The notes under the pieces were generated by a model that did not search any database, had not been told where the DNA came from, and saw only the letters and a program-made list of their open reading frames with translations. From Paraburkholderia megapolitana (GTDB taxonomy: Bacteria > Pseudomonadota > Gammaproteobacteria > Burkholderiales > Burkholderiaceae): 64,000 nucleotides of DNA. Shown piece after piece: positions 10,207-20,754 of this stretch. The stretch covers positions 2,639,001 through 2,703,000 of the forward strand of contig NZ_CP041743.1 of NCBI RefSeq assembly GCF_007556815.1. The letters are read 5' to 3'. The stretch's first letter is position 1; the number at the start of each line of letters is the position of its first letter. The position numbers were made by a program, and so were the translations under genes.

Positions 10207-11127
10207 ATGCAAAACATGTCGACCAGACCGACCAGTTCGGGTCTTGCCCAGACGCGGCGGCGCGAAGCGTGGCTGCTGATGTTGCCTGCGCTGCTGATGC
10301 TGGCGGCGATCGCAGGCTGGCCGCTCGCCCGTACGATCTGGTTCAGCCTGACCGACACACAGTTGTCCGACCTGTCGGCACACCGGTTCGTCGGGCTCGC
10401 CAACTACATAGGCGAGAGCGGCGTGCTGCGCGATCCGGCGTGGTGGCAGGCCGTTGCAAACACGCTGATGTTCTCGATCGTATCGGTTGTGCTGGAAACG
10501 TTCGCGGGCCTTGGCGTCGCGCTGCTGCTCGACACGCCGTCGCGCATCCGTACCTTGCTGCGTGCGGCGGTGCTCGTGCCGTGGGCCATTCCTACCGTCG
10601 TGTCCGCGAAAATCTGGAGCTGGATGCTGAACGACCAGTTCGGCGTGGTCAATGCAATCCTGATGAACCTGCATCTGATCGGCGAGCCGCTCGCCTTCAC
10701 CGCAGATCCACACCTCGTGTTCCCGACGATCGTCTTTGTCGATGTGTGGAAGACCACGCCGTTCATGGCGCTGCTGATGCTGGCCGCCTTGCAGACAGTG
10801 CCACGCGACTGCTACGAAGCGGCACGTGTCGACGGCGTACCGCGCTGGCGTGTGTTCGCCCGGGTGACACTGCCGCTCATCATGCCGGGCGTGCTGGTGG
10901 CGATGATCTTTCGTTCGCTCGACGCGCTGCGCATATTCGATCTGATCTACGTGATGACGTCGAACAGCCGGCTGACCAAAAGCATGTCGGTGTATGTACG
11001 CGAACAACTGATCGATTTCCAGCAGGTCGGGTTCGGTTCAGCGGCGGCCACGTTGCTCTTTCTGATCGTCGTGCTGTTCACGTCCGCGTACATGGTGATC
11101 GGCCGCAACCGCATGCGAGGGATATGA
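10207..11127 (+). CDS. thuF: Trehalose/disaccharide ABC transporter permease 1
   Basis: A 306-residue MalF-like permease. The ATG at 10207 is one base past the stop of thuE; the open frame begins earlier but that part is overlap with thuE. Six membrane spans are visible, beginning at LLMLPALLMLAAIAGWPLA. The coupling motif EAARVDGVPRWRVFARVTLPLI, near residues 225-245, docks onto the ATPase. It forms the membrane channel with thuG. Confidence 0.88.
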   Translation: MQNMSTRPTSSGLAQTRRREAWLLMLPALLMLAAIAGWPLARTIWFSLTDTQLSDLSAHRFVGLANYIGESGVLRDPAWWQAVANTLMFSIVSVVLETFAGLGVALLLDTPSRIRTLLRAAVLVPWAIPTVVSAKIWSWMLNDQFGVVNAILMNLHLIGEPLAFTADPHLVFPTIVFVDVWKTTPFMALLMLAALQTVPRDCYEAARVDGVPRWRVFARVTLPLIMPGVLVAMIFRSLDALRIFDLIYVMTSNSRLTKSMSVYVREQLIDFQQVGFGSAAATLLFLIVVLFTSAYMVIGRNRMRGI

Positions 11128-11128
11128 C

Positions 11129-11959
11129 ATGAGAAAGCATCCCCTGGAAGTCGCTGCGTATTACCTGTTGTCCGGCCTCGTGCTGATCGTCTCGCTGTTC
11201 CCGTTCGTCTACATGGCCGGTAGTTCGCTCAGACAAGGCAACGCGCTGTTCGATGCGTCGCTGTGGCCGACGCGACTGTCACTCGACAACTATGCGGAAC
11301 TGTTTCGCGATCAACCGGTTGGCGCCTACCTGTTGAATTCGGCGCTGGTGGCGGGCGGCGTGGTGGCGTTGTCGCTGGGCGTATCGGTGCTGGCTGCGTA
11401 TGCGCTCGGGCGTGTGTCCTTTCGTGGCCGCGGCGTGCTGATGATGTGCATTCTCGGTGTATCGATGTTCCCGCAGGTCGCCATCCTCTCCGGTCTCTTC
11501 GAGCTGATCCGCGCACTCGGTCTCTACGATCGCCTGCCGGCGCTCATCATCGCCGATCTGATTTTTACGTTGCCGTTCACGGTCTGGGTGCTTGTCACCT
11601 TCATGCGTGAGCTGCCGCGCGAACTGGAGGAAGCGGCGCTCGTCGACGGCGTCGGCGTGCTGACGCTGATCTTCCGCATCTTCATGCCGCTGCTGCGGCC
11701 CGCGCTTGCCGCCACCTCGCTGCTCGCGTTCGTCGCGGCCTGGAACGAGTTTCTGTTCGCGCTGACGTTCACGATCTCGTCGGGGCAACGCACGGTACCG
11801 GTGGCGATCACGATGATCACCGGGTCGAGTAGCTACGAACTTCCGTGGGGAACCATCATGGCCGCGTCCGTCATCGTCACCGTGCCGCTCGTGATGCTCG
11901 TGCTGCTGTTCCAGCGCCACATCGTGTCGGGACTGACCGCGGGCGCGATCAAAGGTTAA
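11129..11959 (+). CDS. thuG: Trehalose/disaccharide ABC transporter permease 2
   Basis: A 276-residue MalG-like permease starting one base after the thuF stop. Six spans are visible, starting with YYLLSGLVLIVSLFPFVYM. The coupling loop ELEEAALVDGVGVLTLIFRI is followed by a last span and the usual short C-terminus ending SGLTAGAIKG. Partner of thuF in the same importer. Confidence 0.88.
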   Translation: MRKHPLEVAAYYLLSGLVLIVSLFPFVYMAGSSLRQGNALFDASLWPTRLSLDNYAELFRDQPVGAYLLNSALVAGGVVALSLGVSVLAAYALGRVSFRGRGVLMMCILGVSMFPQVAILSGLFELIRALGLYDRLPALIIADLIFTLPFTVWVLVTFMRELPRELEEAALVDGVGVLTLIFRIFMPLLRPALAATSLLAFVAAWNEFLFALTFTISSGQRTVPVAITMITGSSSYELPWGTIMAASVIVTVPLVMLVLLFQRHIVSGLTAGAIKG

Positions 11960-12009
11960 GCCGGTCGCACTGTGATCACATTGAAGCCTTGGCTTCAGAG
12001 GAAAGCGAA

Positions 12010-13146
<1,137 letters not shown>

Positions 13147-13269
13147 TGGTGTGCCCGGCCGATGCCGCCGATGCGGCGCATGCGGCCGGCCAGGTGTTCA
13201 GCAGTTTCAGGCGGCTCGGGCTTGCAGCCGCCGTCAAATCGGTAAGTTGATTCCAGACAAGGACCAGAT

Positions 13270-14079
13270 ATGTTCAACAAGAAACTTTCAGTGATCGTGT
13301 GGAACGAATTCGAGCACGAACGCGAAGAACCCGAAATACGCGCGATCTATCCGGAGGGCATCCACGCGACGATCGCCGCTGCGTTACGCGAGATACCCGC
13401 GCTGGGGCATGGCACGCTACCGCTCGAGATTGGCACGGCCACGCTCGATCAACCGGAACACGGCTTGAGCGAGGCGCGTCTCGCGACGTGCGACGTGCTC
13501 GTGTGGTGGGGGCATAAAGCGCACTCGAAAGTCGACGATGAGATCGTCGAGCGCGTGCAGCGCCGGGTTCTCGAAGGAATGGGGCTGATCGTGCTGCACT
13601 CTGGACACTTCTCGAAGATCTTCCGGCGCCTGATGGGCACCAACTGTTCGCTGAAGTGGCGCGAAGCAGCCGAGAAGGAGCGCGTGTGGGTCGTCGAGCG
13701 CTCGCACCCGATCGCCGCGGGTCTCGGCGAATATTTCGAGTTGCCGAACGAAGAGATGTACGGCGAGCGCTTCGACATTCCGCAGCCGGACCAGACGATT
13801 TTCATCTCGTGGTTCGAAGGCGGCGAGGTGTTCCGTTCCGGTTGCTGCTGGGAACGCGGACACGGCCGGATTTTCTACTTCCGTCCGGGCCACGAGGCCT
13901 ATCCGACCTATCACAACCGCGACGTTCAGCAGGTGCTGGCCAATGCCGTGCAGTGGGCAGCGCCGCGTGTGAATTTTGTCGACCATTGCCCACAGTCCGC
14001 CCCGCTCGAAACGCTGAGCGACAACGGCAACGCATTCGCGAAGGTCGGGATCCGGCAATCCACGGGAGACATCGCGTGA
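13270..14079 (+). CDS. thuA: ThuA family trehalose utilisation protein
   Basis: A 269-residue ThuA-domain protein, related in fold to glutamine amidotransferases. Recognisable segments are [11 protein letters not shown] at the start, [13 protein letters not shown] near residue 77 and [16 protein letters not shown] near residue 200. ThuA and ThuB work together in cytoplasmic breakdown of imported trehalose by way of 3-keto-trehalose; ThuA acts on the keto sugar. The 123-base gap from thuK contains no obvious terminator. Its stop overlaps the thuB start. Confidence 0.88.
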   Translation: MFNKKLSVIVWNEFEHEREEPEIRAIYPEGIHATIAAALREIPALGHGTLPLEIGTATLDQPEHGLSEARLATCDVLVWWGHKAHSKVDDEIVERVQRRVLEGMGLIVLHSGHFSKIFRRLMGTNCSLKWREAAEKERVWVVERSHPIAAGLGEYFELPNEEMYGERFDIPQPDQTIFISWFEGGEVFRSGCCWERGHGRIFYFRPGHEAYPTYHNRDVQQVLANAVQWAAPRVNFVDHCPQSAPLETLSDNGNAFAKVGIRQSTGDIA

Positions 14080-15227
14080 ACGACGATTACAAGGTGGAGT
14101 TGCCGGAAGCCGCCGTTACGCTGCGCGACCGGCGTCTCCGGGTCGGCGTGATCGGACTGGGCGTCGGCCTCAAGCATATCGAGGGCTGGCGCGAGCATCC
14201 AGACGTCGACGTGGTGGCGATTGCCGATCCCGATGCGAAACGCCTCGCGAAGGTCGGCGACGAATTCTCGATCGATGCGCGTTATGCGGATGCGCAGACG
14301 ATGCTCAACGCTGAGCGGCTCGACGTGGTGAGCGTCTGTACGCCGAACAAGTTTCACAAGGAGTTGACGCTCGCTGCACTCGGCGCCGGCTGTCATGTGC
14401 TGTGCGAAAAGCCGATGGCGATGAATGCGGAGGAGGGGCGCGCCATGCTCGCCGCTGCGCAGCGGGCCGGCAAGCGGTTAATGATCAACTTCTCGTATCG
14501 CTTTAGCGCCCAATCGCGGGCGCTTAAAGCCCAGGTCGACGCCGACCTTTTCGGCGACTTCTATTTCGGCCGCACGGTCTGGCATCGCCGGCGCGGCATG
14601 CCTGGCTTCGGCGGCTGGTTCGGCACGAAGTCGCTCGCGGGCGGCGGCCCGCTTATCGATCTCGGTGTGCACCGGCTCGACCTCGCGTTGTGGCTGATGG
14701 GTTATCCGAAGCCCGTCTGGGTGATGGGCTGCGCTTACGATCCGATCGCCCGCGAGCTCGCCGAACAATCGGGCAAGACCTTCGACGTCGAGGATCTGGC
14801 CGCGGCGCTGATCCGCTTCGACAACGGCGCGACGCTCGCGCTCGAGGCATCGTGGGCGACCAACATCCAGGAAGCCGAGCTGATGGAAACCCGCCTGCTC
14901 GGTACCAAAGCGGGGTTGCTGCAGAAAAACCTGAACGAAGGCTACACGTTCGACGCGCATATCTTTATGGAGCAAAACGGCGCGCAGTTCGACATGCGCC
15001 TGAACCCCTCCGGAACCATCGCACGCTCGGCAATGTACGACTACGCCGAAGCGATTCTGAGCGACACGCCACATCCCGCACCGGGTGAGGAAGGTCTCGT
15101 CGTGATGGAGATTCTCGACGCGATCTATGCGAGTGCCGCGTCAGGTCAACCGGTTCGCGTTCGACCACCGGCAGCGGGGCGCACATCGCTCGAAGCGCCC
15201 GTGCTCGATGTCGGCGTAGTCGGATAG
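14076..15227 (+). CDS. thuB: ThuB-type Gfo/Idh/MocA oxidoreductase
   Basis: A GTG start at 14076 overlaps the thuA stop in GTGA and has CGGGAGA upstream, giving 383 residues. The N-terminal Rossmann motif [16 protein letters not shown] binds NAD(P). The family motif CEKPMAM, with the catalytic Lys, lies near residue 110. The C-terminal substrate domain includes [21 protein letters not shown]. ThuB homologues oxidise trehalose to 3-keto-trehalose, so this protein and ThuA would process what the upstream importer brings in. Confidence 0.88.
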   Translation: MNDDYKVELPEAAVTLRDRRLRVGVIGLGVGLKHIEGWREHPDVDVVAIADPDAKRLAKVGDEFSIDARYADAQTMLNAERLDVVSVCTPNKFHKELTLAALGAGCHVLCEKPMAMNAEEGRAMLAAAQRAGKRLMINFSYRFSAQSRALKAQVDADLFGDFYFGRTVWHRRRGMPGFGGWFGTKSLAGGGPLIDLGVHRLDLALWLMGYPKPVWVMGCAYDPIARELAEQSGKTFDVEDLAAALIRFDNGATLALEASWATNIQEAELMETRLLGTKAGLLQKNLNEGYTFDAHIFMEQNGAQFDMRLNPSGTIARSAMYDYAEAILSDTPHPAPGEEGLVVMEILDAIYASAASGQPVRVRPPAAGRTSLEAPVLDVGVVG

Positions 15228-15307
15228 CGATGCCGGCGGGCTCACGCACGTCAAGTTAGTAGTCGACCCATCGTACCCAGCATTGAGGCAGGCATCCGGC
15301 GACAACG

Positions 15308-15319
15308 CCGGCATGCCGG
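15308..15319. repeat. 12-bp palindrome upstream of the porin gene
   Basis: CCGGCATGCCGG is a perfect 12-bp palindrome about 90 bases before the lamB start, in the 183-base gap after thuB. It could be an operator or a small hairpin. The gap shows no U-run terminator. Confidence 0.3.
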
Positions 15320-15410
15320 TCTTCGTGCGCGCCAAAAAACGGGTGCGTTTAATCAAAAGAAAAAGGCGCGCGCATAGCACGTACGCCAGAAAACAGGTTT
15401 GGAGACAACC

Positions 15411-16871
15411 ATGATCAATTCATCAAGAAAGAGGGTGCCCGGCGTGCGGCGGTTTGCGGTGGCGATATCGATGACGACATGTTCGACGGTCCTGCATGCT
15501 GCGCCCGTTGCGACTGTCGCGACGGCACCTGCCGATTCGGCCGCCTTGTCACGCCCTCTGGTGATGACGCTGGCGGATGCTGGCAACGCGGAACCGGCCG
15601 GTATGAGCCAGTCTACGGGCGTGGTGCAAACCGACACCAGCCCGACGGGCACGGTGACGCCGACGCCTTCATCGGCATGGAACCAGCTCACGCCGTGGAC
15701 CGTATTCCATGGCTATTTTCGGGCAGGCGTCGGCGCGAGCGATGGCCACTCGCAAGCCTGCTACCAGTTGGCGGGCGCGTTGATCAAATACCGGCTCGGT
15801 AACGAATGTCAGGTGTATGGCGAGCTGGAGATCGACCAGACGCTGTACAAGTTCTCGAATGGCATGCAGTTGTCGGCGGTGGGAATGGCGAGTCTCGTCA
15901 ACTCGCTCGATCGAGTACCGACTTTTCATACGAGCAACGGCAACCAGGGCAACATCCGCTTGCCGCAGTCGTATGTGCAGTTGACCGATATCCCCGGCCT
16001 CGACGCCGCGCGTATCTGGTTCGGCAGGATCTACTACCGGCGCCATGACGTCTACGCGAATGATTTCTTCTACTGGAATCCGACCGGCCTTGGCGCGGGC
16101 ATCGAGAACGTGTCGATCGGCGGCGGCCTCAAGCTCAGTTACGGGCTGTTTCGCAAGGATACGGTCAACGCGCAGTATTACGCCACCCGCCATGACCTGC
16201 AATTGTCCGGTGTGCATCCGAACCGGGACGGCGAGCTGCAGTTCGGGTTGTCGTATATTCCGGCGCGCGCACCTGTGAGCGGCTCGAACGGCTTGATGCA
16301 GGACGCGCATAGCGGCTGGTCGATCACTATGCAGCATGTCCAGTCCAACCTGCTCGGCGGGAAAAACAAGCTCGCGTTCCAGTACGGGACGGGCCCCGGA
16401 ACCGGTCTTAGCTACACCGGTACGCTTAGCAACGACCACCGCTACAAGAGCCTGCGTGTGCTCGACGCATTCGACTGGCAGGCAACGCGCGACTTCGGCG
16501 GCCAGGTGGTCGGTATTTATCAGCGCGACATCGCGCCGTCGGGCGGCTCGCAAACCTGGGTGTCGATGGGCGTGCGACCGGCTTACGCGTTCACTCAGCA
16601 CATCAAGCTGCAGGGCGACTTCGGCCACGACCTCGTGACGCCATCGGGTGGCCCGACCCGTAAGCTGCTCAAGGCGAGCGTCGCGTTGACACTGGCGATG
16701 GACCGTTCGTTCTGGTCGCGACCCGAGCTGCGTGTCTTCTACACCTATGCGCACTGGAACCAGGCCGCACAGGCTGCGGCGGCACCGGGCGATCCGCTGT
16801 CGACGACGGGAATTTTCGGCACCTCGCGTACCGGTTCGACGGTCGGAACGCAGATGGAATGGTGGTGGTAA
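15411..16871 (+). CDS. lamB: LamB-type maltoporin
   Basis: A 486-residue outer-membrane porin. The ATG at 15411 has GGAGA at 15401-15405; an upstream TTG at 15399 would put that site inside the gene. After a signal peptide (cleavage near LHA-A) and a low-complexity Thr/Pro linker, the barrel starts at FHGYFRAGVGASDG, the LamB hallmark, and it includes the RIWFGRIYYRRHD segment with the paired aromatics typical of maltoporin. It ends MEWWW, the terminal aromatic expected of a barrel. Co-location with the thu operon suggests passage of di- or oligosaccharides. Confidence 0.88.
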   Translation: MINSSRKRVPGVRRFAVAISMTTCSTVLHAAPVATVATAPADSAALSRPLVMTLADAGNAEPAGMSQSTGVVQTDTSPTGTVTPTPSSAWNQLTPWTVFHGYFRAGVGASDGHSQACYQLAGALIKYRLGNECQVYGELEIDQTLYKFSNGMQLSAVGMASLVNSLDRVPTFHTSNGNQGNIRLPQSYVQLTDIPGLDAARIWFGRIYYRRHDVYANDFFYWNPTGLGAGIENVSIGGGLKLSYGLFRKDTVNAQYYATRHDLQLSGVHPNRDGELQFGLSYIPARAPVSGSNGLMQDAHSGWSITMQHVQSNLLGGKNKLAFQYGTGPGTGLSYTGTLSNDHRYKSLRVLDAFDWQATRDFGGQVVGIYQRDIAPSGGSQTWVSMGVRPAYAFTQHIKLQGDFGHDLVTPSGGPTRKLLKASVALTLAMDRSFWSRPELRVFYTYAHWNQAAQAAAAPGDPLSTTGIFGTSRTGSTVGTQMEWWW

Positions 16872-16917
16872 GGAACCGGGTGCGAAAGCAGAAACAGGCA
16901 AGCTTTGGGGAGGATCG

Positions 16918-16977
16918 GGTGAGCGCGCGTGGGTCGATCGTTGTATCTTAGCGCTCACCAGATACAAAGGAGGGGAG
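16918..16977 (+). promoter_or_regulatory. Interleaved inverted repeats abutting the RBS of the VOC gene
   Basis: Two perfect inverted repeats interleave here. TTGTATCT (16941-16948) pairs with AGATACAA (16960-16967), forming a 27-bp dyad with an 11-base spacer. GGTGAGCGC (16918-16926) pairs with GCGCTCACC (16951-16959). The ribosome binding site AGGAGGGGAG follows at once at 16968-16977. As RNA the two stems cannot form together, because no linker remains between 16959 and 16960. As DNA the 27-bp dyad looks like an operator for a dimeric repressor. Confidence 0.55.
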
Positions 16978-16983
16978 AGCCCC

Positions 16984-17379
16984 ATGCTCGATCACGTATT
17001 CATATCCGTCAGCGATATCGATCGTTCGATTGCGTTCTACGAGAAGGCACTCGCGCCGCTCCGCATCGCCCATGCGCTCGACTACGACGGCCGGCAAGGC
17101 CCTGCCGGCCACCCCAATCTCAAGGGTTTCGGCAAGAACGCTCGCGTGTTCTTCTGGCTGCGCGAAGGTACGGTTGAAGGGCGTGCGGCCCATGTCGGTT
17201 TCGTCGCCGACGGCAAGAGCGAGGTCGATGCGGCCTTCGCGGCGGCGATGGCCGCAGGCGCCAGCGAAATCCATCCTCCGGGACCGCAGCTTCACTACGA
17301 CCCGCGTTACTACGCGGCCCAGGTTCGCGATCCCGACGGCTACAGCCTCGAATTCGTCTACAAGGAATGGCAGCACTGA
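16984..17379 (+). CDS. VOC (glyoxalase/bleomycin resistance) family protein
   Basis: A 131-residue cytoplasmic protein starting at the ATG 16984 behind a very strong RBS. The VOC fold is clear: HVFISVSDIDRSIAFYEKAL at the start, with a metal-binding His, and RDPDGYSLEFVYK at the end, with the usual metal-binding Glu. Such proteins act on small molecules as isomerases, dioxygenases or resistance proteins; no specific substrate can be assigned. One base separates it from the next gene, so the two form an operon. Confidence 0.85.
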   Translation: MLDHVFISVSDIDRSIAFYEKALAPLRIAHALDYDGRQGPAGHPNLKGFGKNARVFFWLREGTVEGRAAHVGFVADGKSEVDAAFAAAMAAGASEIHPPGPQLHYDPRYYAAQVRDPDGYSLEFVYKEWQH

Positions 17380-17380
17380 T

Positions 17381-17707
17381 ATGAAGAAGCTTGTCGATAC
17401 ATTCATCCAGACCGTCAACGCATTCGACGTCGAGGGAGCGTTGGCCCTCTTCGCGTCCGATGCAGTCATCGACGACGTTTCGGTTGGCGACGCCTTTGTC
17501 GGCACCGACGGTGTTCGCCTGTATATCGAGCAGTTTTTCGTCGGTTATAAAACCGCCAGCAAGCTTCTGTCGCTCGAGCAACTGGACAACTTCAATGCCG
17601 TTGCGCGCCTCGATTTCACGGGTAACTTTGGCCACGAGATCGGGACGCTCAAGATCGCAATCAACGCCGATGGTCTTATCGAGCGCATCGACGCGGACCT
17701 CGAATGA
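17381..17707 (+). CDS. SnoaL-like/NTF2-fold protein
   Basis: A 108-residue protein starting at 17381, one base after the VOC stop. The pattern FIQTVNAFDVEGALALFASDAVIDDV followed by a G-x-x-x-I-x-x-FF segment (DGVRLYIEQFF) is typical of the SnoaL/NTF2 cone fold used by small isomerases, hydratases and binding proteins. Coupling to a VOC enzyme suggests a two-step modification or detoxification of an unknown small molecule. Confidence 0.75.
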   Translation: MKKLVDTFIQTVNAFDVEGALALFASDAVIDDVSVGDAFVGTDGVRLYIEQFFVGYKTASKLLSLEQLDNFNAVARLDFTGNFGHEIGTLKIAINADGLIERIDADLE

Positions 17708-17787
17708 GTGGTACACCGCAATGATCGAGGCAAAACCGGAGTGCCTTGATCGACACCCCGGTTTCGCCTACTTCGAATGAAAGCCGC

Positions 17788-18189
17788 TTACTGCTGTTGC
17801 AGTTGCTGCTTCTGAATATACGTCCGCACATCGGCCATCGATACGCGCCCGGTATGGGCGCTATCGATTGCATCGAAGTGCTTCGAGACATACCCCAGAC
17901 CGCTGCTTTGCGCCTGCGCCTTCGTCACAGAAGCGCCGTTACTCAGCACGGTGTTGGCACCGAGCCGAGCTTCGACGCGCTGCTGCGCCTGCTGCTGCAG
18001 GGTCGCACCAGTGGAGGGGAGCACAGCCGCCACACGGTTCTGCGGAAAGAACGGACCGTCGACGCCGTGACTGCCATGCGGCAGCGTCACCGCAGCTACC
18101 GCTTGAGGCGGCAGCGCGTGAGCGCTACTCATTACAGCGCCGAGCACGATCAACGGGGAAATACGTCGCATCAATTTGATTAAAGACAT
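17788..18189 (-). CDS. Small exported protein with a degenerate EF-hand
   Basis: The ATG at 18189 has GAGAG at a good distance and gives a 133-residue protein; an upstream ATG at 18201 is less likely. The first 25 residues form a signal peptide ending near SSAHA. The C-terminus contains FDAIDSAHTGRVSMADV, which follows the EF-hand loop pattern (Asp at 1, Gly at 6, Val at 8, Ser at 9, Asp at 12) but lacks acidic residues at positions 3 and 5. It ends in a Gln-rich tail. Probably periplasmic; calcium binding is doubtful. Confidence 0.7.
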   Translation of the reverse strand: MSLIKLMRRISPLIVLGAVMSSAHALPPQAVAAVTLPHGSHGVDGPFFPQNRVAAVLPSTGATLQQQAQQRVEARLGANTVLSNGASVTKAQAQSSGLGYVSKHFDAIDSAHTGRVSMADVRTYIQKQQLQQQ

Positions 18190-18250
18190 GATCACTCTCA
18201 TTGAATGGGTGAGCAGAGGGTTCCCGTAAGAAGGAGTATCCCGCCATCGA

Positions 18251-20062
18251 TCACGGTGCCTTCGCCCCGGTAGTCGCCGCGTTGGCCGTTGGCGTGCTGG
18301 CCGCGGCCTCGTCAGACCAGGGTGCCGGCAACGTCTTGAGCGTGAGCGCCCCCGGAATCGCTGCGTTCTGATAGAAGAGCGCCAGGTCCGACTTCATCTG
18401 CGGGCGAGCAACGTCATCCAGATAGATCATGTGACCGCCCTGGAAGAAGCTGACCTGCAGGTTCGGATTCAGACCCGATACGGTCTGGAGCCGCGCGAGC
18501 TGCTTCTCGGTATTGAAGAACGGCGTGGCCAGATCGTGATAGCCGTTTTCGGAGAACACAGCCAGCTGCGGATTGAGCTGCAGCGCGCCGAGCAGGTCGG
18601 GGATCGTATCCGGCAAAGCCTGTCCGTCGTGCGAGAAGTCCCAGCTACCGATGATGTTGTCGTTCAACGGCACGTAGGTCGCATTCGGCGCCGTATAACC
18701 GAGGTAGTTCGGCATCTGTGTCGCGAGGGCGTTCGTGAACGGCTGCGAAATCAGGATGTCCGACGGGTCGCCATCGCTTTGCAGCCGCGAGTCCGAATTC
18801 GGCAGCGACACGCGTCCATCGTAGCGGCCGATCGTCGTTCCCGATATCAGACTGCCTGAGAACGGATTCGCGTTGAAGTAACCCTTCAGTGCCTGCAGGG
18901 TCAGGCTGGACGGTTGCTCCCACGACGTGAGCGTCTTCGACGAAGGGAATACCGGCCTGCCCAGTGCATCGGGGTCGCCGATCTGGCTCAGCACCCACGA
19001 CTGCGAATAGCTATTGAAAGCGCTGTACTCGGTCGTGACGAACTGCGCCATCTGCGTCGCGTAGGCGCTCTGGCTAGCCGGTGCCGGCGATACCTGGTTG
19101 TAGTACGCCGCCACCTCCGCATAACCGGGCATGTAGCCGGCCACGGTGTCGGTGGCAAGCGCGAGACCGGCGGTCGAATTCTCGACGGCAACGGCTTCCG
19201 TGGCATCCGCGAAGTAATTCAGGATCGCGGACTGCAGCGTGATCCCCGTCAGATGTACGCCGGCTGTTTCGAGCGACAACGCGAGCATGTCGGTACGCGG
19301 CGTGCCATAGGATTCGCCATAAAGGTAGATCGGCGAGCTGCTGCGACTATTCACCGTTAGATAGCGCTCGATGAAATCGCGCATCACGGTGACGTCCGGA
19401 TCGGAACCCCAGAACGTCTGGTTCGTGTTCGGCGACACGGCTTCGGAGAGCCCGGTTCCCGGCGGATCGATGAAGACGAGATCCGTCGTATCGATCAGAC
19501 TTTCAGCGTTGTTGACGAGCGGATAGTTCGGCCAGTTGGTGCCGAACAGCGGGTCGGGCGTGGCGACACGCGTCGGGGCAAACGAGCCGAGACGCAGCCA
19601 GATCGACGATGAACCCGGGCCGCCGTTGTAGACGAACGTCACCGGGCGCGGTGCACCGTTCGTGCTGGGCGCGGTGTACGCGACATACGACATCGATGCT
19701 TCGGGATTGCCACTCGAGTCGGATGCGGTCAGGTGACCCGTGGTGGTCGTGTAATTGACCGTGGTGCTGCCGGAGGTCCACGTGTAGTTCATCACGGCAG
19801 CCTTCTCGGCGACTTGCGACGCGTCGAGACTGTCGTTCGCATTCATCGAATAGGCAACGGGATCGACGTAGGTCTGGTTGGCTGCTACCTGGGCGGCTTT
19901 CGCGTTAGCGGTCTGCTTCAGGTTCGCGGCACTGCTTGAAGAGCCATCCCCGCTGCCGCATGCGGCGAGCGCCATGGCGCCGATTACCATGGCTGCAATG
20001 GTCGTGATCTTGCCTGGCGCAGCGCCACGGCGATTGCCGGCACATCTCCTGTCTGGTTTCAT
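18251..20062 (-). CDS. S10 family serine carboxypeptidase lipoprotein
   Basis: I chose the ATG at 20062, with AAGGA upstream, over an earlier in-frame one; it gives 603 residues. A lipoprotein signal ends LAAC, so Cys35 is the lipidation site. The S10 peptidase features are the oxyanion segment VYNGGPGSSS (about 144-153), the nucleophile Ser251 in GESYG, Asp in GYHDLATP and His in GGHMIY. The family removes C-terminal residues from peptides, usually at acidic pH; this one would be anchored in the cell envelope. Codon use is ordinary for the window. A single gene, 61 bases past the EF-hand-like gene upstream of which it ends. Confidence 0.88.
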   Translation of the reverse strand: MKPDRRCAGNRRGAAPGKITTIAAMVIGAMALAACGSGDGSSSSAANLKQTANAKAAQVAANQTYVDPVAYSMNANDSLDASQVAEKAAVMNYTWTSGSTTVNYTTTTGHLTASDSSGNPEASMSYVAYTAPSTNGAPRPVTFVYNGGPGSSSIWLRLGSFAPTRVATPDPLFGTNWPNYPLVNNAESLIDTTDLVFIDPPGTGLSEAVSPNTNQTFWGSDPDVTVMRDFIERYLTVNSRSSSPIYLYGESYGTPRTDMLALSLETAGVHLTGITLQSAILNYFADATEAVAVENSTAGLALATDTVAGYMPGYAEVAAYYNQVSPAPASQSAYATQMAQFVTTEYSAFNSYSQSWVLSQIGDPDALGRPVFPSSKTLTSWEQPSSLTLQALKGYFNANPFSGSLISGTTIGRYDGRVSLPNSDSRLQSDGDPSDILISQPFTNALATQMPNYLGYTAPNATYVPLNDNIIGSWDFSHDGQALPDTIPDLLGALQLNPQLAVFSENGYHDLATPFFNTEKQLARLQTVSGLNPNLQVSFFQGGHMIYLDDVARPQMKSDLALFYQNAAIPGALTLKTLPAPWSDEAAASTPTANAATTGAKAP

Positions 20063-20754
20063 CTTTATCCTTGGTGGTGGGTTCAGATACCGTTTCGCAA
20101 AGACCGCTGGCGTCAACTGGACGTGTCGAGACCAGCAGCCGGGATTGAACTGCTTTCTGAATTTAAAACCACGAATCTAAAGTGCATAAACCTGCAGACC
20201 AGCTGGTGAAATTTATTTATCTTGTGTAGTGGTTTAAGGTGAATGGATTTTTAATGGTGAAGCCATGGGGAAAATAGGCTGGGGCGATGGACTTTGTCAA
20301 GGGTCGCCCGGATGACAGAAATACGTACGTGAGATTCTGGCGAGTTGCTTGAGTATTGGAAGAAACATTGCTGCGTTGGCATATTGAAAGAGTCTCTTGA
20401 GTCGTATTGCCTGGGAGATTCCTGTTGGTACGCTAGATTTTCCGTCAAAACCGGGGATGGCTTTATGTATTGGATGATAAGGCTTTTCGAAAGAAACCTT
20501 TCATATTTCGAATTGAATCATTGATTTATATAAATCAATTGTGGTGACTGGAGATTTTGTGACAACCCGCTGAATCAGACAATTTGAGAAATTTTGAAAA
20601 TCCTCGGAATGGTGGTTGCCCGATTTTCGAAAAACGTCGATTTTTTATTTGACGGACAGAGCACTGTGCAATGCCGCCCAGGGTCGTTGTGTTTCTGCTG
20701 ATTTCCAGTACGGTCGATTTCTTTGAAGGTCGATTATGGTTATCGATCGATTAC
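20063..20754. other. AT-rich gap of about 690 bases
   Basis: No supportable gene was found on either strand. Base composition from about 20170 to 20740 is much richer in A and T than anywhere else in the window, which suggests foreign or decayed DNA, or a long regulatory region. The start-proximal part must hold the promoter of the S10 peptidase gene. One striking element, a 20-bp palindrome, is listed separately. Confidence 0.6.
20520..20539. promoter_or_regulatory. Perfect 20-bp AT-rich palindrome
   Basis: ATTGATTTATATAAATCAAT reads the same on both strands over 20 bases. The outer TTGAT/ATCAA halves look like FNR/CRP-family half-sites, but they are 8 bases apart rather than the usual 4 to 6. 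No intact gene starts close by: the S10 start is 460 bases to the left and the 3' end of a truncated regulator lies 215 bases to the right. Confidence 0.5.

Noticed and set aside
16918..16967. H-type RNA pseudoknot before the VOC gene
   Set aside because: No bases remain between the end of the first stem and the second arm of the other, so a 9-bp stem could not be bridged; alternative hairpins or a DNA operator fit better.
17732..17764. Terminator AAACCGG/CCGGTTT between the SnoaL and EF-hand-like genes
   Set aside because: The loop is long (about 18 bases) and no T-run follows.
20520..20539. FNR/ANR box
   Set aside because: The TTGAT and ATCAA halves are 8 bases apart, not the required 4, and no promoter is nearby.
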